Source: Caenorhabditis remanei (Eukaryota > Nematoda > Chromadorea > Rhabditida > Rhabditidae). Taken from it: a stretch of DNA of 64,000 nucleotides. Both the position numbers and the translations under genes were made by a program. The notes below the pieces were generated by a model. It was given only the letters and a program-made list of their open reading frames with translations. It searched no databases and was not told the DNA's origin. Location: assembly GCF_010183535.1 (NCBI RefSeq), contig NC_071332.1, positions 6,200,001 through 6,264,000 on the forward strand. The letters run 5' to 3'. Every line of letters begins with the position of its first letter. Within the stretch, counting starts at the first letter, position 1. This document shows positions 1 to 12,141 of the stretch, piece by piece.

Positions 1-312
1 TCTGTAACTGACTTAAATTTTGCCGAATCTTCTGAAACTGTAATTACCATCTGCAGTGAATATTCATAATACTTCCTTTCTTTTTTTGAAATCAGACATT
101 GCGGTTTTGTGTCTTTTCCTTCGGTTGCTATAGGCAGTGTAAATACGTATCTACTGCAGAGAAGGACTGTGCACCAACTGTCTGGCATCCCCCAACGTCT
201 TCTACCCGCAATGAATCAACATTTGTCTATCGACCCTCTCCACCGTCACTCTCGTTCACCTTTTTTCTCACAACGCCATTCGACTTTTTGCATCCATTCG
301 CTCAAATAGAAT
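1..312. other. Upstream spacer, no gene seen
   Basis: T-rich sequence upstream of the F-box gene. Short open frames at 99-395 overlap the F-box exon in other frames and show no recognisable protein. It probably holds the promoter of the F-box gene. Confidence 0.5.
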
Positions 313-1670
313 ATGGCGACTTTCTCGAAATTTCCACTTCTTCGTCTTCCTATCATTGCATTGAACAAATGTTTGCAATTATTGAATCCTTTTGAAGTGT
401 AAGTTTTACTGATATGATTTGAGTTCTCCTAACGGTTCAATTCAGAATAGCAATGTCGATGTGCAGCAAATCAATGAAAATGTTGTGCAAAGAAAGCCGT
501 AGTAAGAAACAATGGAACAGTCGAATATCCTCTTTTCAATTGAGATTCTCCTTCAATTTAGAAATAAGTTTTTACTTTCACGGTTATAGGTCCACGTGGA
601 CTATAAGATTTCCAAAAAGTAATCTGTCATGGATATTCAACCGATTGTCATATTTTATTGGATCCAGTTGGTTTGCAATTGGGAAAAACAGCTTGCGTTT
701 GTCGTCATGGGAGCCTACAGAAATAAGCAACACATTCAACTTTTTTGGGTGGGTCAATATCGTCTTTATTTGACAATATTTCAAGACAAATATTTCAGAA
801 CACGCATTCCAACCCACCAGTATCACTTATCTGCGGAACATCGAGAAATTTCTATTTTTCATGAATGGGTTATGCATTTATCAGAGTTATTTAAAGTTTC
901 TTTGAAAGATATTATGTTGGAATTTCAACATTTCGATCAGCAGACAACTGACTTAATAACAGAGCTGTTTATTTTCCAAAATAACAATAGTCGTCTGAAC
1001 ACTTGTTTTCTAGAAAACAATAAACTTCTGGGAAGGATGGAGGAAAACCTCATTACTTCTATATTGAATCGACAAAATGCTCAAAAAACGCTGAAATTGG
1101 ATTTCGAATTCAGCCCTCAGTTTGGTTTCAACATTATTAATTTGAAGAATCATCCAAAATATTTAATCATAACACATTCTCATTGGGTGGATATCAACAT
1201 TGTATTTGAAATGAGATGTTCATTTATCCGATTACAAAAATCAAACTTTTCGAAGGATCAATGCAAAATGTTGATTGAAAAATGGAAGGAAGGATGGACA
1301 CCTAAATGGTCCACTCTGCAAATTGAATATTCTGAGAGTCTAGATGTTGATTACTGTGTCAATGAGCCAAATGCTGAAATCAAACCAACTGAACAACATG
1401 ATGCAGATGCAGAGTGAGTGATATTGAAAGGAATTTCTTATTCAAATAAATTAAATATTTTCCAGGCTGCTTATCAGTTGGTATAGAATAAGAGCTGAAG
1501 AACAAATACACGATTTCGAGTTGTACGAAACCAGATGTCATATCATCAGACGATCAGATGAGTGCATTCTAACATTTTCAACGAAATTCGAGAATTACGG
1601 AAGAATGAAGATTGTTTCAAAGTCTGATGAAGTGTCTCATGATAGAGTATACTCCAAGTATTTTATATGA
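313..1670 (+). CDS. F-box protein with FBA_2 domain (sdz-33-like)
   Basis: Four exons (313-398, 446-748, 799-1413, 1466-1670) join in frame to 402 aa. The N-terminus (MATFSKFPLLRLPIIALNK) is the short F-box of the large nematode F-box/FBA_2 family, which by family knowledge binds the Skp1-like subunit of SCF ubiquitin ligases. The C-terminal exon carries the family-type segment around YETRCHIIRRSDECILTF, resembling the end of the FBA_2 substrate-side domain. The start at 313 is chosen because it begins the F-box, and the first donor follows LLNPFEV. The family expands rapidly and its substrates are unknown, so no specific role is proposed. An alternative 3' splice near 1657 cannot be excluded. 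Confidence 0.8.
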
Positions 1671-3084
1671 GTTTATGGTTTTTTTGATAAATATGTTTTC
1701 TAGAACTTCCAGTTTACAGTGTACAAATATCCTATAACAAAATGTTCTTAAAATTTTTCCAACTCGTATCTTCTTTTGCTGTCTCGTGTATATTTCAATA
1801 TTATTCAACATCATTTCAGGTTCATCACTGTATTATTTTATATTGGGTTTCGTCAAAAATGTATGAATATCTTTTCTTTTTTGTTGCACAATAAAATCAT
1901 TGTAATCTTCTAAATCTGAAATTTCGACCTTCAAAATATCCATTTATTTTTAAGAAAAGTATTGAGATCAAAATTGAATTTCATTGGTATTTCATCACTG
2001 ACTACTTTAGATTCTTCAAAAATTCTCACTACTGTCCTTGAATCGCTGTCGATTCCACTGTTTCCATCGTTTCCACTGATGAAAATTGAATCACAAAATA
2101 TCTGACGAGAAAAAGAGCCACGATTGGAACCAATCGAGATGCGGATTGTGCTTCACATAGCATTTGAAATAGAATAGTCATTTCAAGGTGAGAGTTCGGA
2201 AATGAAAAATGGAGAAGAAGGAGAAGAAGACGAAGAGGAAGAGAAATTTAGGTAAATACGGGACAATGGCAAAGTGGTAGAAAATAGAGAGAGAGATGGC
2301 ATCGTTGAAGTTCAGAGTGTAATCTCGTTTCCCTCAGATGACCTATCCCTTTTACCCCTCTCGACGTCCTTTGTCTGTCTTTTTTTGTGTGTGTTACCTG
2401 TCAACTACCGACTACCCGGCAGCAGGTTTTGGACAATGAATGTTATGTAATAACAGAGAATCGAAGAGATAGAGATTCCGTTAGGTATAATATGAATCTC
2501 GTTAAAAACTGTAAATGACATTGGTGGTTATGGGTGTTTCAGATGTACTGCTGATACATTTACTGTTCTATTGTATGTTGAAAGTACTAAAAGGGATGGT
2601 GTCTCGAGATTTCTTGGGTGATTAAGTACTTATTCAGTTACACTTTCACCCGTTGTGAAAGGGAGAAATGTGAGATTTTGAAGTATCAAAAGTGGTTTCT
2701 TTTAGATCAACAAGTCTATACTTACAGAACTAAACTAAAAATTAGGGAATCAAGATTGTCTGGGGTGCCTCGGAAGCTTTTCAAACTAGTAATCCGAAAC
2801 TCAAAATAAGTTTTGAAATCCAAAAACTGAAAAAAAGAAGATGCTATTCTAGCCTAGATTTCGACCTTCAGATTTGAAATTTTTCGTTGAGATCACAAAA
2901 GTTGAAACCGATTATTTAAAACTTTGATACTTTCCCTAAACCTCCTTCATTAACCCTATACCGAACTCCCAAAAGTTGACACCTTTCCTCTCCGTAACTC
3001 AAGTGACAAACAAACAGAAGAGCCATCCCCGCCCGCCGGTTTTCGAACGGTCAGTTTGAGTTGGAGCCAACCTTTCACAACAAA
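1671..3084. other. Intergenic spacer between F-box and DSL genes
   Basis: AT-rich with purine-rich stretches (about 2210-2260). I see no splice-consistent coding sequence. The 63-codon frame at 2618-2809 has no family resemblance. The last 200 bp presumably contain the DSL gene promoter. Confidence 0.5.
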
Positions 3085-4076
3085 ATGTTTACCACTCTGC
3101 TACTCTTTTCTATATTTGTCCCTATATTCAAATGCACTGGTTACCTGGAAATTCGATTGACTAGTCCTTATGTTCGAGTTCTGAATACTACTGTTGAGAT
3201 TACTGTAGGAGCAGACAAAAGTTTTCACAAGATTCCACTGTCTCCTTATTATGAATTGGCTCTCACAAATGTGCCAATTGAATTTGACCAACCGGCTAAT
3301 ATTATTATCAGGAGTGGCCCGGTGAAAGAAATCGGACTGACGGATTCTGTGATCAATCCAAAAATATTTTCAACTCAAAAGATGAGTATTGTCACTCCGA
3401 AGGCAGGTCTGCCATTCAGTGGTTTCAGGATTGATATCAAGTGTGACACGTAAGTCGAGGCTTATTCTATTTTTGATCATCTTCGAAGTTTCATTCCAGA
3501 AACTATTTCGGCCCTCACTGTGGTCGTTACTGTGATGAAGAGCAGGCGAGAGCAATGGGTCGACGATGCAATATCCTTGGAAATATTGGTTGCCCAATCG
3601 GATTTCGTGGGTCAAAATGTGATATCGAGTTGCCAGTTGACAGTGGAATATGTAAATGTAAAAACGGAGGAAAATGTGTGAATTCATTCGATTCGAAGAT
3701 GACAGCAGACTTCCCTATCTGTGAATGTCCACATGGATTCGAAGGAGCTGCGTGTGAGAAGACGATGAAGTTGTATGAGCCGAAAATCTCTACTCGTTTG
3801 TTTGAATCCACTGCTCGTTTCCACGATTTGAGCAATATTTCCGTGCCGAATCAGTTGTTTGATGAGAAGTTAGATGCATCTGCTAAACTAATCTCCCCGA
3901 CGTTTCACATATCTCAACAGGCAATTGGAAGAGCTCACAGAGCACCGAGGAAGCAGACGACAACACTTATTTTTGATCCAGTGACTCTTTCATTTCATTC
4001 TGCACATAATAACCCTTCATTTAACCGGCCTGCGCTACGGAAAAGTTATAGAACTGTAAGAGATGATAGGGTTTGA
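3085..4076 (+). CDS. Secreted DSL-domain protein with one EGF repeat (Notch-ligand-like)
   Basis: Two exons (3085-3449, 3500-4076) give 313 aa. A hydrophobic signal peptide (MFTTLLLFSIFVPIF) is followed by a roughly 100-aa N-terminal module. A DSL domain begins CDTNYFGPHCGRYC at about residue 119, with the later Cys pattern CNILGNIGCPIGFRGSKC. One EGF repeat follows (CKCKNGGKC...CECPHGFEGAAC). The 100-residue tail is basic with no membrane segment, so the protein should be secreted. DSL domains bind LIN-12/GLP-1 Notch receptors, and C. elegans has several soluble dsl paralogues that act as secreted ligands. I start at 3085 because it opens the signal peptide. A polyadenylation signal AATAAA lies at 4096-4101. 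I cannot say which dsl paralogue it matches. Confidence 0.85.
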
Positions 4077-4594
4077 TTGTTCTGGTTTTTAAAGGAATAA
4101 ACTATTATTTGTCTTCTTTCTAATTCAGAAACAAGACCGAATTTCCCAATGAAAGTATCAAAAGTGGACATTCGTGAGTTGACGATTGTTGTTTTTCGAG
4201 TAGAACGACATACAGTGAGAGCTTGTCAAATACGAAAGGTGTTGCGAGAAATCTGTGTTTTCTTTCGAGTTTTTTGTGTTTTTTGTGTTTTTGATACAGT
4301 GACGAGAACAAATATTGGGTGTTTTTTAATGGAAATGTATTTATTTTCTGTTCTGGGAAGATTAGAGATTCAGTTATCGAATTTTGAAAATGATCATCTT
4401 GGAAGGTAAGTCACAGAATCTCTGATTGTCGGTTTTGTTTCAGATTTTGCAGAAAAACTGAACAGATATAGAGCTGTAGTTTCGTAGTTGACAACTTATT
4501 GTTAGATAGTTTTTGAGATTTGAGCTTTTCAACTGCGAGACGGTGAAGGAAACAGAAAAGCGAAAGCGGCTGACTATTTTTGACCTCTCTGAAA

Positions 4595-4627
4595 CTATTA
4601 GGTTGATTCATAATTTTCTGCAATTTT
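4595..4627 (+). repeat. Left arm of 33-bp perfect inverted repeat
   Basis: Positions 4595-4627 are the exact reverse complement of 5822-5854. Similarity continues imperfectly outward for about 20 bp. The left copy sits in a longer stretch (4470-4640) resembling the GTAGTTGACAACTT dispersed repeat. Confidence 0.7.
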
Positions 4628-5821
4628 CGAGCTTGCCGGTTGTCGTTTTGATTTCTCGGCACAGGAGTCGTTTTTCGATATGGTCTTTTTTGTGTTTGGT
4701 AGACCAACTCAAGTACTTGTTACAGTTTCAAAGTTTTACTTCTCGCTTTTTTCCCGCCGAGAGCGGAGCTTTGATTTACAAGCAACTTTTTGCGTCTTTG
4801 AAACGCTATTTTGTTTTCATTCGTTTCTGGTCTGAAAACTAGGTCATTCAAAAGAAAGTTGTTGATGTATGTTAACAAAGGTCTCCTTGTTTTAACGCAA
4901 ATACATTTTGATTCAAAAGATTCGAAACAAGAAACTTGGATTTGACTTAAGAAGTTCTTCTCTTTCAGCAGTCAGATCTAGATTTGGAGTTATAGCAGGG
5001 AATCGTATAAGCGAACCTGTGTCAAACCACCTGTAGGTTGTCAACTTTATTAAGGGTGACTTATGTAATTGTAGTTCATGGATGGAAACCATATATCGGA
5101 ATGAGAAAATTCGTCGTTACATACCACACGTTTTGAATCAATATGGGATGGCACATCACATGGACCTAAGTTGGTTCTTAGTACTTTTCCACCCAACACG
5201 CGTATGGTCGGGCTATTTATTTATTAACAATAAATAGTGGAGTTCTTACTCTAACGATGTGAGGAAAGTACAATGTGTGGACTGAGATTTGCGCTCTCTG
5301 GGTGTTCTCAAACCTGAAAAAGTGGTTTTTTGAATCTGATACTCAGTACTCTGGGAGTAGTGGTAGGAACTCCTGAACAATGTAAGGGAAGTAACATCAG
5401 ATGTTCACGTTTCAAATTTCAATAAACTTAAAATCATGTGACTCCAAGACGGGGAGATATAACACAAAGACATTTTTGGTATGACAACACTTTTTTCAAG
5501 TGTTGAGAAAGTAACCCACGAAAACTGTTATCATCTGGCTGGACAGTTTTTTCAATTCAACGTACTTATCCAGCCTTCTTCTCTCTGATAAAAAACGTTT
5601 TGCTTGACTCCAAGGTCATTTAAACCGGAAAAAATCCGAATGAAAAGGGGATATCAAATAGAAACAAGTTCCCTCTTCAAATAATCTCAAATGGATGGTC
5701 TACGCGGAGAGAATCAGAATGCTACCAAAATCTTGTCAGAAGACCATCGGTGCTGATAAACAATATTTTGAATTCGAGAAGTCTTTCTGGATTAAAAAAA
5801 ATAGAAGCAAAGTTTTATCGA

Positions 5822-5854
5822 AAAATTGCAGAAAATTATGAATCAACCTAATAG
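5822..5854 (-). repeat. Right arm of 33-bp perfect inverted repeat
   Basis: Reverse-complement partner of 4595-4627, about 1.2 kb away. Either the two ends of a decayed foldback element or two opposed copies of one repeat family. Confidence 0.7.
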
Positions 5855-6254
5855 AAGAGATATCAAAAAGTGAGCAACTAACAAAATAGAGTTATAGATT
5901 TGGCCTATATCCTGTCGTAATTTTGCAACCGTGATATTTTATCTGACACCATGACAAGCTATCAAACTTGTTCACCATCTTCTAACTTTGAGAAAGTGTA
6001 CGTATTCGCCAAAAGTTACCTAGTCTTGAAGTTCTTAGAAGTAAAAAACAATACTTCTGTGAACAAGAATTCAAAATTATAAAGTGAAAAATCAGTAGGT
6101 AGACGGAAGTGTTTCGTTCGAATACCACCTGAAGAAGACACATCAATCTTTCGTCTTTTCTCGATAAAAACACAGATAGAAAACAGACAACACCGCCCTA
6201 CATTCAACACATACATCTTCAATTTCAAAGTATTGATTCTGTTGGTCAGTCTCA

Positions 6255-6833
6255 ATGTTATTCCGTCTACTCTTCATTTCTTCTCTTATCTGCTTTTCAT
6301 TTTCTGCTGATGGAATATTCGAAGCAGTTATTGAAAGTTACAAAGATGCGCTCCCGTTTAAAGTAGTCGAGGCATTCGATAACTTGAGTCCAGAAGAAAG
6401 TGCAATTATGAAGGAAGTATTCATGAATTATGATAAATTCACGAGTATTGCTGACTTGATTGTTGCAATTAAGAAAAAATCCGACTCCCTTGGATCACTT
6501 TTTGAGAAATTGTATATCGAAGTTGACGCTGAAATTCAAGCATTGACTCCTGAAACCAAGAAGTTTGTTACCGAGTTACTTGGCATTGGAAGAGCAATTT
6601 ATACAGCACAGATAGTCGGAGTCCCATTGGATCCTAAGGAAGTGCTCCCAGTTTTTGCAAAGTGAGTTTTGAAAAGTTGATTTTTAAGTTAGTTATAACT
6701 GATTTTCAGACAATTCCCATCATTCAAAGCTCTCCCAGATGCCAACAAACAAGAACTGGAGAAGGCATTCCTAGGACTGTATAAATTCGCTTCAAACGAT
6801 AAAATCAAGACGGAAATTGATAAATTGTTGTGA
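6255..6833 (+). CDS. Fatty-acid and retinol-binding (FAR) protein, far-3/4/5 group
   Basis: Two exons (6255-6661, 6710-6833) give 176 aa, the usual size of nematode FAR proteins. A signal peptide ([17 protein letters not shown]) precedes an all-alpha Gp-FAR-1-type domain, with [16 protein letters not shown] near the start and [13 protein letters not shown] in the middle. FAR proteins are secreted helical carriers of fatty acids and retinol. The polyadenylation signal is at 6842-6847. It lies tail to tail with the next FAR gene, with stops about 220 bp apart. By position beside inft-2 the cluster matches C. elegans far-3, far-4 and far-5. Which is which cannot be decided by eye. Confidence 0.88.
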
Positions 6834-7052
6834 TCTTCGAAAATAAAAGTATGTGATTTGTGTCTACCCTTTGCATGGTGTAGAATGAACAAAACAGCAA
6901 GAAAAGGCTTATCTTATAAAATGGCCGAGTTCTGAAACTTTCAGTCACTGATTTTTCCTTCGGTTAAAATACTCAAAATAAAAGAATACAAGAATTTATT
7001 ATTACATTCTATACATATTATATAATTTCTTAAAATTCCAAAACCTCATAAT

Positions 7053-7675
7053 TTAATGCTCTTGGTTGGTCTTCTCAAGAAGTTTAGCGATCAAAGTCTG
7101 AACCTTGTCGTCCTCCAAAAACTTGGCGACTCCACTGAAAGTCTTCTTCAACTCCTCCTTAGCCTCAGCTGGAAGCTCCTTGTAAGAAGTGACTTGGCTG
7201 AAAATTCACAATATATATTAGGTTCCCAAAACCGTCAGAAAACTTACGTATCAATCAAAAGCTTGATCTCGGCAGCGGAAATCTTCTCGTCATTGACAGA
7301 TCTAGCGTAAAGTCCTCTTCCTCCTGCGATGAGCTCCTCGATGAAAGCTTTTGGCTCAGCACTCAATCCATTGATCTTCTTCTGCAACTTGGCTTGAAGC
7401 TTCTCAGCTTTCTCTCCTAATTCTGGAGACTTTGCCTTCAAAGCAGCAATCAACTCATCTTCATTCTTGAAATCCTTATAGTTCTTGAACACATCCTTCA
7501 CTTTCTCCTTCTCATCTCCAGACAACGCCTTGTATGCTTCGACGACTTCAGATGGGAGAATTTCGTCGTGTTCCTTGAGAAGTTGAGTAAATAGGGAAGG
7601 CTCCTTGGTTGGAGCAGCAATCGAAAGACCGATGAAGGCGAAGAAGAAGACGTTGAAAGCAAGAAGACGAGACAT
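7053..7675 (-). CDS. Fatty-acid and retinol-binding (FAR) protein, far-3/4/5 group
   Basis: Two exons on the minus strand (7675-7248, 7197-7053) give 190 aa. It has a signal peptide (MSRLLAFNVFFFAFIGLSIA) and a lysine-rich helical FAR domain (LPSEVVEAYKALSGDEKEKV, then INGLSAEPKAFIEELIAGGR). The AELYA-type spacing matches the two neighbouring FAR genes, so the three arose by duplication. A minus-strand polyadenylation signal is at 6995-7000. The third exon-junction codon restores DTQVTSYKELPAEA, which supports the model. Expected role: extracellular lipid transport. Confidence 0.9.
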
Positions 7676-9280
7676 GTTTGATGTTGCTCACTCATTTGAA
7701 TCATCGGGTATTTATACAGAAGTTATGTGATTTGTTCAATGGGCGGTCTCTTATAAAACGTTTGTTTTTGGATAGAAGATGATGTCAATTCGTGAGGAGA
7801 GATTGTAGCCTCCTCTGGACATTGTTCCTTGCAACGATCGTCTCCAAGACGGTCTTCAGTAGATTGGTTCATCCAATCAAGGACAATGTTGTTGTCTGTT
7901 TCTGACGGTGGTGTTTTAGCATAAGTGATCATCTCTCTCCCGCGGCGAGGAGGTTAAACAACTATTTGTTTTTGTTTTCGAAACTTGGCCAACCTTGGAT
8001 AAAAGTTTACGATCTGAGATAGATGGTCAGATATATTTACTTGTTTGGATTCTGAACATTTAAAGTTTCAGAAGAGAAGTCACAATAGCTACACTTCTTA
8101 CTTATTTGTGATGGTGTGAACTGTAAACAATTCATTGTTCAGTACGATTTCTTCATAGTGTGAAGTTCTATTAATTTCTGAAAATAGAATGTTGATGAAA
8201 CGCCAAAGTAACATAGATACTCAAATAGTTTTCAAAAACTTAAAATTATCTGTGGCAGACAACTAAAAAACACCGAATTTCACCACAAAATTGTTAATTT
8301 TGGCATCCTGCTACGGAGTTGCGAATGGTCCAACTTGCTTACTTTCTATTGCAAAACCATTTTTGAGGTTTATTTTTGTAATTGCCGACTTTGTTGTAGG
8401 TATTCTCTATAGAGAGATACAACTTGTAGTAGTGGGCATTAATGGTTTATCAAAATTGTTGTCGGCGACAAAGTTTCAAAAATATCTACCCAGGACTAAC
8501 TCCTACAAAGAAGTTATCAACTGCAAAAATGAAGAACATAATTGGTTTCGTGTTTTTCTTTTAAAAATAATGAAACGCTTTTGGGCATTCATGGCACCTC
8601 ACCAGCTTCTTAAAAACTGCAACCTGAAAATGCGAAAGACAGCATGAAAACGTTATTTTACCGTGTGTTTAGCTATAACTTGTTGGTTCGACCTATATTC
8701 CACCTGAATGACACTGTGTTCTATACATTTCCAAAATTTTTTTTAACTATCTGAAAAAACACCATTTCGTGTTATGTTGACTGAAATTTTGTAATTCCGC
8801 TCATAATTTTGTTCGTTGTTAACGTTCCGGGCTGAAGTTAGTGGCAAATCAGAACATTTTAACGTTTTACTCATTTTTTCAGAAATTATGGAAATATCTC
8901 TCCTCAAAAAAAACCACTTTTCATGTGGCCTTTGGAGAAATCGAAGGCGGAAAAGGAGGCGGAGTCTGGATGTGTGGAAAACATAGTGAAACCATATAGG
9001 TGTCGGCCGCGCAGTTTCTATCTATTTCAGCGAAGGCCTAGGGTGTCTTCTTATTGATACTGGTGTTCCAACTTCCTTGATTTCAAGAAAAAATGAATTG
9101 AACAATTGGTTGTGTAGCTTTGTATTCCTTGAAAAGGCTACAAGGAATCAGAAAATCAAACATTGTCTAACACAAGTTCATTTTCAAATGTCTATCATCT
9201 TTCTTCAAAGAACTTTCAGAACACAAACACAAATTATCTTCATTCATTGTAAAGTATATTCATTATAACACCACTGAATC
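7676..9280. other. Spacer between FAR genes with repeat-like DNA
   Basis: No supportable gene. The stretch 8290-8650 has a 118-codon open frame but looks like degenerate dispersed-repeat DNA: it contains the perfect palindrome TCTCTATAGAGA near 8403-8414 and a GTTGTCGGCGAC...TTTCAAAAATATC tract like other repeats here. The first 250 bp are the upstream region of the FAR gene at 7675. Confidence 0.45.
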
Positions 9281-9910
9281 TTATTTTCCCATTCCACCAC
9301 CACCAAAGAATCCTTGAAGCATTCCTCGGAGTCCTTGAGCACGCGCTTGCTGAAGAAATTGGAAAATCTGAGGAAACGTGGTTTGGAGTTCGTTTTGAGA
9401 GTATGGGGACAGAGAACGGTAGTGTTGGGCGACTCTGAAAACATGCTGTTGGGAAACATATCGAAACTACAGTAATCCAAGAGCTCACCCCATTCCAATC
9501 TGTCTCAATTCCGAACGATCGATCTGCTGGCCGTTGAGTTTTCGAGCATAAACTTGTCTTCCAGTTGCCAATAAATTCTCCACAAATTCCTTCGACTCGT
9601 CACTCAAACCAGCAACTTTCCTCTTCAATTCAAACATTTTTCTCTCAACGCGAGAGCCGAGAGATGGATTTCTTTGTTTCAGAGCAGCAATCATTTCTTG
9701 TTCGTTTTGATAGTTTTGATAATTACGGAACACATATTTCAGATCTTCTTTATCCTGTTGACCCAGATTACTGTATGCATCTACTAGTTCTCGAGGAAGA
9801 AGATTCTTGAATTTTTGAAATCCTTCAGATTGATCTGGATTGTCGCCAAATGGAAATGCCAAAGAGATGGAGAAGACAACTGTGAATAGTCCAAGCAGAG
9901 AATAATTCAT
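9281..9910 (-). CDS. FAR protein with glycine-rich tail, far-3/4/5 group
   Basis: Two exons on the minus strand (9910-9489, 9434-9281) give 191 aa. A signal peptide (MNYSLLGLFTVVFSISLA) leads into a FAR domain (LPRELVDAYSNLGQQDKEDL, VAGLSDESKEFVENLLATGR). It is closer in spacing to the gene at 7675 than to the one at 6255. The C-terminus ends in RGMLQGFFGGGGMGK, a short Gly-rich extension absent from the other two. The splice ATG GG|A GTC keeps the frame and avoids the stop that follows the unspliced first exon. Expected to be a secreted fatty-acid/retinol carrier. Confidence 0.87.
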
Positions 9911-12141
9911 TTTGAAATGCGTATTTTATCGAAATCTTGGAACCCTTTTATTCAATTTTTATTTTGTGACTTACTCTTCCCCACTAATTTCTTTGACGAA
10001 AACACTTGCAATTTTGTGATTTAGGCTACAAATGAATCGTTTTTTTTGGTCTGACAACTTATCTTTCTTGGAAATTTTTGATCGCATCAAAGATGGAAAA
10101 CAAAATTAGGAAGTCTCCGAAATTTATTGGTGAATTTTGAAATTATAGAATTTTCATCTTCAGAATCTTCAATGAATCCAGAGGAAGCCTCGACATAAAG
10201 CGACAGATGGTGCGATGACCTACAGTAATTTATTAAATCGTGATGAGACCCGTCGACAGCTGTGGTGTTTGCGCCTTTGAATGAAACTAATTTTTTCTCT
10301 GCTCCTTCACACTTTCAGCGTTTTTGCTTCAATTTTTATAAAAATAAAAGGAGTTATGTTTTAATTTTTTGTTTGCTTTTAATTTAACTTTCAATATAAT
10401 TGAAAATATACCAAATTCTTGTAAATTAGTTCATTTATCTGTGAAAACCGACTCGAAAACTGTTTTGTTCGATTCGCAGCCTTTTTGCATGTGAACACAT
10501 GCTACTAGACTGCTTTTTGTTGACATACATACGTTCCCTAATGCCCTTGTACACCAATCATTCACCATTATACGCCTTCCGCCAAAGAGAAGAGTCGCAG
10601 ACAGTCAGACAGTGTCCCATCGCGCAGATATTTGAATTTGAGAGCTTCTTTCCGTTTGTTCGACCTTCACAGTGTTGCTTACTTGCTAATAAATCATTCG
10701 ATTCGACAGTTTTTCTGTCAGTTTCTTTGGTATTTACTTTTTGATACAAATCTTCACTTTCTCGCTTGTCCGTTTACACCGGTAAGGAGAATCACCTGTT
10801 GGAAAATTTATTTATAATTTTTCTGACTATTTTTTCTCAGACCAAGGCTATCCCGATCACTCCAACGCCTTTCCGATCCGATGTCGGAACTTTATCACCC
10901 ATTTGTCATCAGCCTGAAGACCATTTTCTGCGAATCTACCCCATCGTAAACCGGCAGCACTTTAGTTCATGGGAGGTCTCCACTCTTTTTTCATCTCCAT
11001 AATGTTCCACCGCACTGATTCTCTGTGTGAACGATACCGTTTTTATTTCATCTCATTCCTTTTCCGCTTCCTCGAAGAATTCGTTGGATAATGCTTAGTT
11101 GTTGCTTTCCAGTACAGTCAGAGCGTTGTGAAGTCTTTTTGTTTGGATTCGGAAGGAAGCGCCCCTGCACAACATATTCAAGAAAGTTTGCTGAGAAAGA
11201 CTGCAACTTTACAATTTTTTTCGTTTATTAGCCACGATTTTTGAGTTTTCTCCAGTTTCCCACCTCTGAATACAGGCAATAAAAGGAGTGAGCGCATCAC
11301 CCTTCTCTCTACTTTTTCTTCATATTTTGAAATATCGTCTCTCTACTCGCCGGCTTCATCGCTTTTTCTACAAAAAAAAAAACCGCAGTGCTGTTGCATA
11401 TGCCACGCGGCGTTCCTCTCCTCGCAGTTTCATTGCTTCACTTTATCGACGATCACCAAGGGTTTTTGGGCTTTTTCATTTCTTTCTCCTTTATTGTATC
11501 TTGCCCTGCAAATTTTTTATGCACACTTTCCCATAAAAACAGAATCTTCACGTTGGAACTTTTCTTCGAAAACTTCGTGAAACGTGAGCACAAAAAACTT
11601 CTGAAAACACGCACTCCCATTTATTTCACTATTTCCGCCAAGTATGAGAGGTAAATTGCTTCATGTTCGAGTTCTTTCCTAGACTGAAAATGCCCGTTTC
11701 CTCCAAATGAGTAATCGCCTTTCACGAACAAAAAAGAAATACTTCAAAAGGAAAAAAAATCATGAAACGTATAATTTGTCGGCTAGAAGAGTGACAGCAG
11801 TATTGTTGCCTTGCATCACGAAACGTTCTCTCTATTCTTCTCACCTTCATCACACATCGTAACCAGTTGACCATCCTGGCAAATATGAATAATCCTATAA
11901 ATATTTTGCGGGTGACGTCGGTTTTTAATGTGTTTTACTCACAAAAATGCTAAATATGTCTAATTGCTTGTGTGTAATGTTGCTATTCTGTTTGCTTTTC
12001 ATTTAATTTAAACCGTTCAACAAGACCGCCAAAAAAAGGTGATAACGTTGTCACCTCTATAATCTTTCATCACCGAAACCTCCCTTCCAAACCCACACAT
12101 CATATGTTTTATTTTCAGCTGTTCCACGTCGACCTTTTGGT
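9911..12141. other. Upstream region of inft-2 and of the third FAR gene
   Basis: T/C-rich DNA with several short plus-strand open frames (10499-11654) that lack signal peptides, domains or splice continuity. It probably contains promoters and any 5' non-coding exons of inft-2. A TTTTCAG at 12112-12118, 23 bp before the inft-2 ATG, is a candidate trans-splice acceptor. Confidence 0.45.
10220..10290 (+). repeat. Caenorhabditis dispersed repeat fragment
   Basis: The stretch with CTACAGTAATTTATTAAATC followed by GTGATGAGACCCGTCGACAG resembles a common interspersed repeat of Caenorhabditis genomes (TACTGTAG-type). Recognition is from memory. Confidence 0.45.

Larger units (their letters stand above)
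4077..6254. other. Long intergenic region with inverted repeats
   Basis: No supportable gene. It holds the DSL gene 3' end, a copy of a dispersed repeat near 4470-4630, and its inverted partner near 5816-5873 (listed separately). A short hairpin lies at about 5209-5237 (CTATTTATT against AATAAATAG). Confidence 0.5.

Noticed and set aside
8291..8647. 118-codon open frame between FAR genes
   Set aside because: No signal peptide typical of the neighbours and no splice partner. It overlaps palindromic, repeat-like DNA.
10499..11654. Several plus-strand open frames upstream of inft-2
   Set aside because: Composition is T/C-rich, frames shift repeatedly, and no acceptor-donor chain links them to inft-2.
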